Positions 45,495 to 57,337 of a stretch of DNA of 64,000 bases are shown in pieces. Under the pieces are notes generated by a model. The model was not told the DNA's origin. It ran no database searches and saw only the letters and a program-made list of their open reading frames with translations. The translations under genes were made by a program, and so were the position numbers. How positions within the stretch are numbered: position 1 is the first letter of the stretch; every line of letters begins with the position of its first letter. The DNA comes from Polytrichum commune (lineage: Eukaryota; Streptophyta; Polytrichopsida; Polytrichales; Polytrichaceae): contig OX485804.1 of assembly GCA_950295325.1 (NCBI GenBank), positions 64,386,533 through 64,450,532 on the forward strand, in the 5' to 3' direction.

Positions 45495-45580
45495 GGGTGA
45501 ACCAACCCATACATGTGTGTCCCTGTTGGATGCCCAAACCCTTGCTTTCAAGGAACTAGTGTACGGGTTGGTTCGCCCCA
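45495..45580 (-). mobile_element. Family H hairpin, solo copy
   Basis: GGGTGAACCAACCCATACAT on the left and GTACGGGTTGGTTCGCCCC on the right pair as arms around GGATGCCCAAACCCTTGC. It lies between the Tigger-bearing sequence and its empty-site paralogue. Confidence 0.85.
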
Positions 45581-45587
45581 GCCTGTC

Positions 45588-45665
45588 AGATGGCCTAATT
45601 GTTGTGGTCCAATTTTTGTGGGAAAAAAAATGTATTTTTAAAAGTCTTTGGGCCCCTCACTAAGG
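45588..45665 (+). repeat. Paralogous empty site of the Tigger insertion
   Basis: AGATGGCCTAATTGTTGTGG, then GTCCAATTTTTGTGGG, AAAATGTATTTTTAAAAGTC and TTTGGGCCCCTCAC align with 43668-43713 joined to 45451-45483. The join falls exactly at the TA. Confidence 0.8.
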
Positions 45666-45789
45666 TATGTACACTCCTAAACCACCGCCGAACTGAAAAC
45701 CATCACTATGCATCACATGCATACATTTGGAAGCACCAAATGTAGTGCATGTGATGCATAGTGGTGGTGGTTTTGGGTATACGTACCTT
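45663..45789. mobile_element. Hairpin MITE, family I, near-perfect arms
   Basis: The left arm (AGGTATGTACACTCCTAAAC ... ACTATGCATCACATGCATAC) pairs with the right arm (reverse complement AGGTACGTATACCCAAAACC ... ACTATGCATCACATGCACTA). The loop is only a few bases. It is related to 15733-15893. Confidence 0.8.
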
Positions 45790-45984
45790 AGGTGTAAACT
45801 AAACGTGAACCAAGAGGAGTGATCATGCACCCAAAATTGGATGCACATATCTTTTTTAGTATATGCCCAGAAAAGCCAATATTGGGAATGATTTTTTTCA
45901 TGTTTTGCCTTCTCACCACCTTCTTCTTCGCTTCTTTCTCCCTAACTATAGCAACGTTTGGCATGAGGGAATATATATATATAT

Positions 45985-46250
45985 CAGGGCCTTTCTCTAC
46001 CATGGTCCCCTTACTTTTGTAGCGAGGGAACCTCTTTTACCTCTTTCACCGCAAAACATGTTGAACCATGACACTGGATGATGTAGGCTTGAAAATAGGC
46101 CTTTTGGGGACCTCAAGTTCCATGATCACTCATACATTTTTATTTCCTTGATGTAAACTAAAGTGACCCGATGACACGTTCAATGGCCAATCACATATTT
46201 TAGGGTAGCAAGGGATAACTTCATGATCTATGACATAAACAACCCCATAG
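45985..46250. repeat. Family G repeat, copy 2
   Basis: Aligns in order with 38600-38860. Shared blocks include TTTTGGGGACCTCAAGTTCC, GATGTAAACTAAAGTG and CCAATCACATATTTTAGGG. Confidence 0.6.
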
Positions 46251-46903
46251 TCAACGCACGGGGGGTGGAGCCCGGGATAAAAGGGGAAAAACCCCATTCA
46301 TAAGAAAGCCACTTGTCCCCATATCATTGGAAACTAAGTTGGTGGCCATCCCACTATGATGAAATCGAAACTAACCTAATCGTCTCATGTGAGGCCACAC
46401 ACGCTCATAACACTAGTTTTGAAACAAAGTTTGGTAAGCCAAGGTAAAAGAAGCTCGGCCATCACATGTGCAAATGTAATGGTGAAGTTGTTTATCATCT
46501 AGTGTAACCTAGCATATGCTTCAAAACAGGGTAAGTGGCACTATTATGCATGTGGCACTCAATACCATAAACGGTGTACTACAATAAGATATACTTGCAT
46601 GTAACATTCACTTAGGCATGTTTGCAATATCTTCTCACAATGACATGTACTCAATTATTTATTAGCCATATGTGCACATAGTGCAAACCCAGTAACTCTT
46701 TGGTGTGGGAAGTGACTACAATAAATTTACCAGTCTTGCAGCAATATATTGCCAATTCAACTTACATACCATGAGCTTGGAGTTACACTAATACCATCAC
46801 TCAAATAAGCTATCTAGAAAGAAATCACAACCAAGAAAATTAGAAAGCATAGTGATGCACTGCCCCTCTCCCCAACCTCCCTACAATATATATATATATC
46901 AAA
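46251..46903. other. Unassigned; family-D-like piece
   Basis: 46500-46585 shares AGTGTAACCTAGCATATGCT and CAATACCATAAACGGTGTAC with 24950-25030. No gene. Confidence 0.4.
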
Positions 46904-49560
46904 ATGCTCGACGTGGTAATTGGACCAGGTATAAGGTATGCGGTCTATGATGCCTTTCACTGTATTTTACACCAAAAACTAGACAAAATACTAGTTAAAC
47001 TCACCAAGTCCATATGCAACATCCTGCAAAGTTGTCCCAATATCCTAACTCATCTCCCTATACAAGTATTTGGCATTGAAGTCTTCTCCCTACTCCCATG
47101 CTACGCAACAATGCTCAGCGAAACACTTACCCAAATGCTAACATCCCAAGGCCCTTAGGAGATATTTACCAAGGCCTAGTCAAACATGGCGGCGCAAATC
47201 CCTCCCCACACACCAACTACCAAGCATGTGTATGGTCACCTACATCCCGCATCCTACAAGAATAGTTTCACATGCACATAGACTATATAGGCACCATGAT
47301 CCCCCTCCAAGCTCTCTACTACATGAAAATTGGTACAAAAACGCATTCTCCACCACACTCACCCCCTCAAAGAAAAACCAATACAAAAAATTCCTCAACA
47401 AACTAGCCACCTTCAATATAACAACGTTGCCCAACCACAAGACCCCACTAGCACCTGCATACTCACATTTTAGAAATTTTCAAACTAGGTAATATAAAAA
47501 ATCCATAACAATTAAAAAATCCTCCTATATTGCGCTATCATATTTTCACCTATAACTTACTACATCATACACACAACCCACCCCCTGTCACAACCTCCTC
47601 CAACAAAATCCTCTTCCACCATCCAACCATAACAATCTCCACACCCCCTTAGGTAAACCTATCACCAAAAGTAGAATAAGACAAATGAGGTGCCAAAATC
47701 TAATACACATGTTCCAATGCAAATGGGACACAAACTCCAACATACACAACAAACAAGTCCCCCAAAACCAACTCCTCAACATGGGCACCCTAATGTTTGA
47801 CCACAACCAACTATTACTAACAAAAGTCTTCAAACTAATTCATAGATAAACCTTATAAACCAAACTCCCGAAACCCCAAAATTCCACAATCTAAAGATAG
47901 ATGATATATTAGACTACTACTTCCACACCCAAAATTTATGGGAGGTGAAGGCAACCCATACAAAGATATTGTCACCAACACGCCCACCATCCAAATCCAC
48001 CCCCGCCCCCACTCCCCCTCATCGCACAAATACATGACCAAGAAGGTATGTGCCAAAATTTCATCCTCTAAACAGTCTCACATGGGTATGGGAGTGATTC
48101 TTGCAATATCCCAACACACCTAGAGACGAATTACCAACACAACCATTGGACTTTGCCACCAAATTCCTACTTCTAATTAATTGACACCTCAAACCACTAC
48201 CAAAACAACAATCCAAGTCAATCCCTTTAACCCACAACCACCATTGCCTCCCATCACTGATACTTGATAACTTAAACTTTGCCTTCCAATTAACTAAGAG
48301 TCAAAGACAAACTTCTCCAACCCACTAACATGCCCCGTGCAATTTACACAAACACTACTCTCCAAACCAAAGAGACACAATCTTCAGCTCACAAGCACCA
48401 TCCTTCTCTACACATTGGACAAAAATGGGATGAGTACACAATAATGACCCCACCCTCATACCGAAAGTTATGAAATGGGCCAAAACAACCACACATATTG
48501 ATCCGCATGCCACCACAATCTAGTCCTAACTTACAATGATTGGTCACAAGACCACGTCAACCCCACATTAGAACCATGGTCACTCCTATTCTCACACCCC
48601 CCCCCCCCAAGTGACACTACCCATATATTATAGCCTAATGGAACCCCTACTTACATCATACTATAGGTCACCAACATATACCTTCTACCTCAACTATTTC
48701 AAAAAATACCACTCATAATATTTTATGCAAGTACAACACACCCAAACATATCAAATAACACCCCCCTCTCTCCCCCTTCAACATAATCAAACTCCCTTAA
48801 AGAGTTGATGGAAATAAGTAAGCCCACCACCACAACCCATACCCCACATACAATATCCCACCACTTCCCCCATAAACAACCAAAATATGGCCACTACAAT
48901 ACCAACCCCACCTATCATACTACACAGACGGGTCACTCACTCCCCCGGTCGGGCAAAGGCAACGACAACATTGCAGGCTCATGAGTCTTCAATAGTCCAC
49001 TAAACAAACATATAGTTGCCAAACTCCCGGGTTACCCCAACATCCTATTTGCAAAGCTATACACAATACTACTAGCGGTAGAGCATACCTAGTCACTTAA
49101 CTTTGACACCTACATATTTATAGACAACCTAAATAACATATACCTATTAAATAAGCACGCCCAGCACCCTTCCTATCAATATAACCACCTAGATAACCTA
49201 CTAATCACTCACATAATCGAATAATCACACAATTCATTAAAAAATTCCAACACAAAGTAACTAACCATAAAGTTAGAGCACACATTAACATTCACGGCAA
49301 TGAGAAAGCATACAATATTGCAAAAAGAGGATTGGAAGACCTTTGTATAATGATCACCCCATTTCACCTCATAGGACACCATACGCCCTTTTGGCCATCC
49401 ATTCCCCAATATCCACACAACATGACAGCTATGTCCACAACATCAAAAGGTACATAAAAAAGAATATGAAAGCACACTCATCTCCTACGCACCAAGTACA
49501 TATCCGTAAATACAAAAGAGGCTAGACAACATATACATACATGAAAATGGTCTGACATAT
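46904..49560 (+). pseudogene. LINE polyprotein remnant: post-RT region and RNase H
   Basis: The first open segment (46904-47158) reads LDKILVKLTKSICNILQSCP and continues through two frames (GDIYQGLVKH; NWYKNAFSTTLTPSKKNQYK). This fits the region after the reverse transcriptase palm. Further on lies an RNase H fold with YYTDGS (48921-48935, first catalytic D), then FAKLYTILLAVEHT (49048 onward, catalytic E replaced by K), YIFIDNLNNIYLLNKH (D at 49133-49135 retained) and KVRAHINIHGNEKAYNIAKR (49269 onward, final catalytic D replaced by Y). Numerous stops and at least three frameshifts are present. An RNase H domain in a non-LTR element suggests an I-like or related clade, distinct from the two LINE families at 28-36 kb. 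Confidence 0.8.
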
Positions 49561-49900
49561 TTTGGGAGGCCCCTTGGATCACCAATGCAAAACCCTCCCA
49601 AATACTAAAATTAGATACAAACAATATATGAGAATATACCATTTTAATAACACATACCAAAGCAACACATATCTCAAACTTGCAACCTATGGCCACTAAG
49701 ACAAAATGAAAATCGTCTTCACTTATTATCATGTTGCATGAATTGCCAAATCAATAACTTGAGAACCATGAGACATAACAAAGAGGCATTGGTTAACACC
49801 CTCTTCACAAATCCTACAATCTGAAGCTCCACTCCAAAAAGAGGTGGGTCTCACACAAATCTAAGGTTTGTGAGACAATACATTGCCATTGGCTCCTAGA
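46904..49900 (+). mobile_element. Decayed LINE with RNase H domain on a C-rich strand
   Basis: Plus-strand sequence is strongly C-biased and G-poor throughout, and its frames, though broken, read as one long protein. The element starts at or before 46904 and fades after about 49700, where FWEAPWITNAK-like sequence occurs. No poly(A) tail or target duplication was seen. Confidence 0.75.
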
Positions 49901-50814
49901 AATATTACTTGCCAGTGTGAGGACCCGAATTTGAACATAAGTTGTGATCCTTCAATATGGTCCACTTTCACTTTACACTTAGCTTGATGGACCATCAATT
50001 CAAACTTGGATTTCTATTCCCACGTTATGTCCTTTATATGATTTTCATGGTCATAACTCTCATTCTATGTTTAAAGCAGGTCCTAAAAGCATGACCACAT
50101 GTCATCATTACAAGCCCCCACAACGGAACCATGTCATGTTTAGCCCCGTGAGCTAGACCCACGCATCAAGCCTAACTGTCACTTGACCGTTGGCAGGGCC
50201 CTCCCGGCCAAAATAGCTTGTTGCTTGTATTTACGACAAAGTTTTTGCAAGCTTTTGACATTTAACACGCAAAAACTTGCACAAAATTCAATTGACATGC
50301 ACAATTTAGAATTGCACATGTAGTGTGACTTGTGATGAAAAAATCCACACATCAGTTGACACGTTAGGTATTGAAGTGATACGTGCCACTGGGCATGTGA
50401 CATTGAGGTGACATTTTGTGAGAAAATGTAGATGTCAATTGACATTCATTTTATTTTTTTGAAAACATCATGTGACACTTGGAATTTTGAAGTTGAATGT
50501 CAAATGAAATTTGTCAGATAGTCACATTGATAGCTTGGGTATATTGCGACCCAACTTTCAACTCCTCTATAAGAGAATCAACTATCAATACCTCACAACC
50601 TTTGACCAAATGGAATCTTAGCTTCAACTATTTTTATGTAAAGCCGTGTGTATTGTAAGATGTTAGGTTTGATCATGGGACCCATAGTTTATGAAGCTCG
50701 TATAGAGTGAACGTGTAGGACGTATAATGAGACTACTCCCCTCTAAAATAGTGTTACTTGATTTAGCACCCCTTTGTGTTAGTGTTTGGTGTGCAATGTG
50801 TAATTATGCTCTAA
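49901..50814. other. No recognisable gene
   Basis: AT-rich sequence with a loose series of TTGACA and GACATT words between 50250 and 50520. No supported frame. Confidence 0.4.
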
Positions 50815-51154
50815 GGGCTACAACATACATGAGCCAAGGGCCGTGACCATGGAATTGTGAGGGCCCTTGATTATCATCCAAAGGCCATACTAGTTGTCTA
50901 AGGCCTTGACTCTGACATGGTTTGCCGGAATTTGCATGAAGCCCACCTCTTGGAGGTGGGGTTGATGCAAATTCCAACATAGCATGAAACATTATCCATC
51001 CCTGTAGACTTTCCATCCATGATAATTTCTTTGGGTCATTAGGCCTTCACCTTCTAGTGTGAAGTGAACTTGGACGGTCTTGGCCTTTTTGACCAATGAG
51101 AGATCTCAGAATGCAATAGCCGCGGGGCCTTCAGTCTTATGTGTGAAGGTGCCC
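50815..51154. mobile_element. Harbinger-like MITE (family F), short copy
   Basis: The left end GGGCTACAACATACATGAGC follows TAA (50812-50814). The right end, reverse-complemented, is GGGCACCTTCACACATAAGA, followed by AAA, a degraded duplication. The central hairpin GGAATTTGCATGAAGCCCAC with CCACCTCTTGGAGGTGG is conserved with the 40406 copy. Confidence 0.85.
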
Positions 51155-51620
51155 AAAGTATTCCTTATAAAATAGACTTGAGAATTTCTAGCAAACGAGC
51201 ATGTTGCACGTAGTCCAGGCCCTTCCGAACATGGACTCCAAACATAACTTTATCCAGCTAGTAATATGCATCGGGTGGGGCCGGGAATAAGCCATATCCT
51301 ATTCGAAACTATACCATGCTTATTCTTCCTTACCATGAAACTCTTTCTTACCATGAAATTGAACCAGATAAACTCGAGTGAAGCACTGTCACTGATATTA
51401 TTACAATGAAACGGCCGATAGCAGTGAATAATAATGTCCTGGAGTTAGAACTATAAAATTCATTACTTGGGGACAGGCTGATCTACATATCATATTAACA
51501 CTTTATCCATGTTGCCAGGCCTAGCCTATACACTTCTAGCCTTGTGTTCCATGCCAGGTGACCATGACTGATGCTCTTTAACCCTAAGGACCAAGAGGCC
51601 TTTTACCTGTGTACCAGCTA
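51155..51620. other. No recognisable feature
   Basis: No supported frame or repeat. Confidence 0.4.
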
Positions 51621-52757
51621 GTGCCCGGGAAGTTTTTGGGCAGACATAGTTGGTCGAGATCCTATATAGTGATGAGTCTAAATCCAGCCGCTTACATGTT
51701 GACATCTTCCGGTTTTGCTTTCATTCATTTGAGGTATATTCTTCCATAGATTCCTACAAAACGATCGGTAATTCTCCTGAAGTCTCCAACTTCAACCGGT
51801 TATTTCTCAAACTCCACCGGTTATTTCATCTGTAACTAACTGTCAGTTATTTCCAAACAAGTGCCCGGGAAGTTTGTGGGCATACAGAGTCGGTCAAGAT
51901 CCTAGTGATTCTAAATCCAACTAGTTACAAGTTGACATCTTCCGGTTTTACTTTCATTCATTCGAGGTATATTCTTCCATAGATTCCTCTAAATGATCGG
52001 TGATTCTTCTGAAGTCTCCAACTTCAACCGGTTATTTCTCAAACTCAACTGGTTATTTCATCTGTAACTAACTGTCGTTTATCTCCAAACGAGTGCCCGG
52101 GAAGTTTGTGGGCATATAGAGTCGGTCAAGATCCATGTGATTCTAAATCCAACCGGTTACAAGTTGACATCTTCCAGTTTTGCTTTCATTCATTTGAGGT
52201 ATATTCTTCCATAGATTCCTCTAAAACGATCGGTGATTCTCCTGAAGTCTCAAACTTCAACCGGTTATTTCTCAAACTCCACCGGTTATTTCATCTGTAA
52301 CTAACTGTCAGTTATTTCCAAACGAGTGCCCAGGAAGTTTGTGGGCATAGTCGGTCAATATCCATGTGATTCTAAATCCAGCCGGTTGCATGTTGAGATC
52401 TTCTGGTTTTGCTTTCATTCATTCGAGGTATATTCTCCTCAAGTCTCCAACTTCAACAGTTATTTCTCAAACTCCACCGGTTATTTCATCTGTGACTAAC
52501 TGTCAGTTATTTCCAAACGAGTGCCCAGGAAGTTTGTGGGCATATATAGTCGGTCAAGATCCATGTGATTCTAAATCCAGCTACTTACATGTTGACATCT
52601 TCCGGTTTTGCTTCCATTCATGTGAGGTATATTCTTCTATAGATTCCTCTAAAATGACCGGTGATTCTCCTGAGGTCTCGAACTTCAACCGGTTATTTCT
52701 CAAACTCAACCAGTTATTTCATCTGCAACTAACCGCCGGTTCTCCCTGAGCCCTGCT
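51621..52757 (-). repeat. Five-unit tandem array of family A units
   Basis: Units start at GTGCCCGGGAAG or GTGCCCAGGAAG at 51621, 51861, 52093, 52326 and 52521 (spacings 240, 232, 233, 195). Each is the reverse complement of a family-A body: CAACCGGTTATTTCTCAAAC, TCATTTGAGGTATATTCTTC, and a CTAACTGTCAGTTAT end. Only the last unit ends in CTAACCGCCGGTTCTCCCTG, close to the real family-A terminus. Proteins of 60-127 codons read through the units and are not genes. Confidence 0.9.
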
Positions 52758-52771
52758 GTGTACACTCTGTG

Positions 52772-53000
52772 CCAATGACCGGGCGAGCCGGCTACAGATG
52801 ACCCGGTTGAGCCTGCGAAATAACGAGTTGCAGTTTGAGATTTAAGGGACATTATCGAATCGTTTTATAGAGGGATTTTATAGAGCATACCCCGAGTCAA
52901 TGAAGCGAAAACCGGAAGATGTCAACCGGTGATTGGTTGGACTTGGAAACACTAGCTAGGATCTCGACCGATTATGTCCCAAAATATCCCCGGACATTGC
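52772..53000 (+). mobile_element. Family A MITE, inverted relative to the adjacent array
   Basis: Begins CCAATGACCGGGCGAGCCGG and ends AAATATCCCCGGACATTGC. The interior has ACCCGGTTGAGCCTGCGAAA and CGACCGATTATGTCCC. It lies head-to-head with the array, so the pair forms a large inverted structure. Confidence 0.8.
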
Positions 53001-53264
53001 TCTGCCGTCAAGCCCCCGGCGGCCATGGATTCATGGTGTCTATGCATGTACTCTCGTTCATTGGGAAGATGAGAACACATCGAATTATTATATAGCTTGC
53101 AAATTGTTATATGTAAATGGTTTGACTTGGAAGGTCGTATTAGAGACCCCGACCTACATTGATTATCCCAATCAACGAGGGAGGGCTGATAGTGAGTGTG
53201 GGGAATTAGTGAAAGTGATATTGAATTTCTTAACGATATGAAGTTAGTGCCACCAAAAGGTGGC
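53001..53264. other. No recognisable feature
   Basis: Contains GATTCATGGTGTCTATGCAT, weakly similar to 6760-6820. No gene. Confidence 0.35.
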
Positions 53265-53350
53265 TGGGGCGAAACAACCCGTACACTGGTTCTTTGGAGG
53301 CAAGGGTTTAGGCATCCAACAAGAAACGAGTGTATGGGTTGGTTCGCCCA
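53265..53350 (+). mobile_element. Family H hairpin, complete solo copy
   Basis: 86 bp. The left arm GGGCGAAACAACCCGTACAC and the reverse complement of the right arm GGGCGAACCAACCCATACAC pair for about 31 bases. The loop spans GGCAAGGGTTTAGGCATC. This is the cleanest copy from which to define the element. Confidence 0.88.
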
Positions 53351-53599
53351 CGTCCCAAAAGATCAAGGAAGCGTTGTTCATCCTAGCATTGTAAACTGAA
53401 AGTACCGGCACTTGGCACTATCCACTAACAAGCATGTGTTTCCATATTAATTAAGAAAAAAATCACTCTACAAGCACCTCAAGCATGCATTGATTTTCTT
53501 GAAATCTATCGTAAACGAGCACGTATTCATGAATTTTAGTGTCACTCGGTAAGACTTTCAGCCCTTGGTAACTTCAAAATTTGGCTAAATAGTGTGTGC

Positions 53600-53790
53600 T
53601 TCGGTATTAATGCCACCCTCACAAATCGGGATAATCAACGTATTTCCATACGACTCGGTTGAAATGAATAAGCCCTCAACATGTAGGAGGAGAAGTTGTT
53701 TTTCTTTTCTTTTCTACTAGAGCCCCTTCATCCACAATGGAGGGCTTTAAATAAAAGCCATGAACCCCGAACTAGGCTTGACCACCACGC
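53600..53790. repeat. Family E repeat, partial copy
   Basis: GAATAAGCCCTCAACATGTA, then GAGCCCCTTCATCCACAATG and GCCATGAACCCC correspond to the core at 3270-3500. Confidence 0.55.
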
Positions 53791-56515
53791 GTTTCTTCCA
53801 TGGGTGTTAGTGGGCCCGGGTAATGTGACCACAAGAGAAAACGATTTCCTTCGGTTTTAGGAACGGTGGCAAGATGGAGAATTCCCTTTTGAAATACAAG
53901 AGACCAACGCCCACAAAAGGAGGAGCTAAGGCGGTTGTCATCTATCATGGCACCTAGTAGTTGTATGCGGGCCCATTAGCACCAACGAATAAAGCATCGG
54001 CCATCATCTAGTGTGGTCGAGCCCTCGCCAACTTACAATGACCACACATGCGGAAATGTTATGAGGAGACCCTACATGAACATTCAAATCTCTTTATGAT
54101 GATTGTCTTTGATCATGAAATGGGAGATCTCCCTCAAACAAATCTCCTAAGAAATGATATTCTGAGTAAAAATCATACCAATGTGCAACTCCAAGTAGTC
54201 AGTGACACGAGATGCCATAAATAGTGTAGTCGTTTAGTTTTATGAGTTCATCTCGCTTCATTCCAAAAAGAAACATGATGAAGGAAACGAAGTCACATTA
54301 AATAAAAAGGGTAGAGCATTGATGGGTCTATTTTAAAAGTATGAAGTGGGTTGATTTTGAAGAAGCATGCGGCATTCGACATGGCTATTATTATTGAACG
54401 TTAAGATGTCCAAGCCCTAATCACTCACAAATGATCTAAACACCCAAGATTGAGTTTGAATCATATACTTTTACAATCACGGAAGGACATTTGATACCAA
54501 CCTTACGGATGGGCAAACTCCATACTCAAAAGAGCCCGCCCAAAAATTCACATCAGTCTTGGCCTTGAGAATATGACCATGGGATGCTAGGAGGTTAGTC
54601 TGAATTTGAATCTCCCTACGCAAGGTTTCACATCCCATGGTTATATTCTCAAGGCCCACAGAACGAATGCACAATGCTTAGTAATGTTACGTTTCACTAT
54701 TCATGTGTCACTAACTTAATATATTGATGATGTTATGGAAGGTGGTCATTTTGGACAACCCTGTTGAAAATGAATTCATGGTGCTTTGGAACGATGAATG
54801 GATGGTAAGAACAACTTTGTTTTGAACAATACATAGGCGAGACCCTTGACTTATCCAATGCCAAAGCTTTACATTTCTTGCCATCCCCAACTAAACATTA
54901 CTATTTGAGAGACATTGTTGTGCGTAAAGGTCATATTCATCCACGTAGGTGGATACCCATGCACCATTTCTAAAAGGGGAGGGAGAAGGCGAGTTGTGCA
55001 CTAGTTTTGGAATATATGAAGTCATTGACTTAAAGTACATAAATCATGTAACTAAGCCTTGGGTAGGTCACTCCATAGGAGTTTGTACACCACGTCCAAC
55101 TGAAGGTTATTTGCCTCAACAACATGATTGAAAAGCTCCTTATAATTACTTAATTAGAAAAAAACTTGTTTTATTCCACCCTATCATTAGTTTTATTTCC
55201 AATGTTATTGCATTTATGGTAATCTATATTCCTTATAATTGAAAATCAATAATTCAAAAGCTTACATATTGGAAAAGTGGTGCAAAAAATATGGCAAGAA
55301 CAATGCATGATTTATAGATACCATTGCAAAACCATATGAGTGCAAAACTTGAGAAGGACACAACATACAACAACATGAAGCAAATCACTCTAAAAAGTAT
55401 AACATGAATGGAAAATACAACAAGAAATTTCAGCACAATTTTAAAACTACTTACAAGTCTACAAGTTTAGGGTTTGATATTACATTACCATCATGCATCA
55501 CAAAAGAAGGCTCAGGGAACACAACAAGAGTGAATGTGTGTTTATAAACACAATACGCACTCCATGGCAGTCTAGCCCAAGCCACAATCCATTGTCAACC
55601 TATATACTACTCTTAGCTTCCCTTGTTTCGTAAACCCTAAACAAAACACCACTCTTGACAAAGTGGAAACAATACCCTAGGTTTTGGCAAATGGGAGTGC
55701 ATGTTGAGGAAGACAATCAATTTCGAACATTGGGAATTTCCATCCTTTTGGGGGAAACGATGTTGCAATTTTCATCCAATATCATGAAGCATGCGTGCAA
55801 AATTAAGCCTACTTGGCATAAACCCTAAGGTCTTTATCTTGAACCCATACATTGTTAATAATTTTGTTGAATGGTCCACATTTGACAACTATCTACCTTA
55901 CTTGTAACGGGATTATACACTTTTTACAATCCCTAACTTATGTGGAAGTCTTTTATAGATTTTATGTCAAATGAATTTAACTCTCCCTATATTAGGCCAC
56001 AAGTCGGTTTTAAAATGCTCTAAATGACCTACCCATGGACTAAACATGATAGCTAAACATGGCTAGCAAGTTCATGCCCATATTTTTGATAAATTTGTGT
56101 TATATTCAAGCAGTGAATTGTTGGCATGTCACGTTTTCTAAACTGCCAGTAAAATCGTAGATGATGTAGCATCTACCGATTTTGATGGCAATTGAATAAT
56201 ACTTAGGTTAAATAATGCTCATTTTATAAGAAAAAATTGTAATGAAAGAGACATATTGCCTAGTAAGTAATATTATGAAAGCACAACAATTCCAAATACA
56301 ACAAGTAGGCACAATCCAAGGGCATATCCGAAGTTTTGTTCAACTTGCCCAAGTTTAAAACACGACACTATTTATGATAGATTAGAATTTTGTGGCCCTT
56401 GCTAGTTGTATTTCATTATGATTAATAGAAATAACTAATATTGTTGTTCTAAATTTCGACATTGAAAATTATTTGAATAATAATTTATTAATTAAATGTG
56501 TGTGCTAATTTAGGA
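53791..56515. other. Unassigned DNA
   Basis: About 2.7 kb with no recognisable gene. 54185-54235 (GCAACTCCAAGTAGTCAGTG then ACACGAGATGCCATAAATAG) resembles the right end of family D at 61000-61050. Confidence 0.45.
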
Positions 56516-56627
56516 TGATGTAAGAATTAGTGTGGTCAACCTCATAGCAGAACAAAGAAGAGATAGAGAAAATGAATGGCGGGCATTCAAGAAAACAACT
56601 TGGGCTACTAATTTGAAAAAAATTAGT
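56516..56627 (+). CDS. Possible exon or coding remnant
   Basis: After GTGTGCTAATTTAG (acceptor-like) the frame reads DDVRISVVNLIAEQRRDREN and EWRAFKKTTWATNLKKIS, then TAG. The composition looks protein-like and charged, but no family is recognised. No partner exon was found. It could equally be part of a decayed transposon protein. Confidence 0.25.
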
Positions 56628-57337
56628 TAGCGTTCATGGTACGGATGAGTTAAGATTTGTTCACCAAAGCAAGGTCCCAAAAGTTAGCTAACTTCTTGTT
56701 TGATAGCTTTTATTTAAACCTTAATATTGACTAAGTGGTGTAGCCGTGAGATAGATTAGCTCTCATATAGGTTAGCTACCTCATATCTTAGCTAGCCCTC
56801 TTAACTGGGCAGTGTATGCACAGTATAAACTCTAACCTCCGTAATAACACGTATGTGGCAAGCAAAGTGCACATGATAGTAAGGGGGTCTATAGTGTTAA
56901 TATAGATGCATGATAATAGAGAATTGGTGTAGCCTACGACATTATAGAATAACACAAAAGTCGACGATGCAACAATGACAATGATGACAATGTGATGCGT
57001 GCAAGCGTGTGATTTGAATTCTCTATTGGATTATTTTGATGTCAAAACCTAAAATGTGACAATAAGGAGGGATATTTAAACTAGGCACGTTTTTTCCCTA
57101 GGGTTTCATGATATAAGAGAAGGAGTTACATTGTGGAGGGTGGCATTACGGAGGTTAGGGTGTAACTAATTTGAGTGGGTCACTTTGTGTAACCGGAGCC
57201 TTAACCAAGACGTGTGGTTGGATTGCAAGGGTGAGTTTTCATGTAGGTCGTTGCCCCACTAGATTCTAGATGATAGTGGGTGGGAGGTGTTCTCGTGTAT
57301 ATAAGCACAAGCCGCCAACCAACCACATTTTGGTGGC
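56628..57337. other. No recognisable feature
   Basis: No supported gene or repeat. Confidence 0.4.

Noticed and set aside
52366-52749. 127-codon frame as a gene
   Set aside because: It reads through two tandem family-A units, and similar frames appear in each unit.
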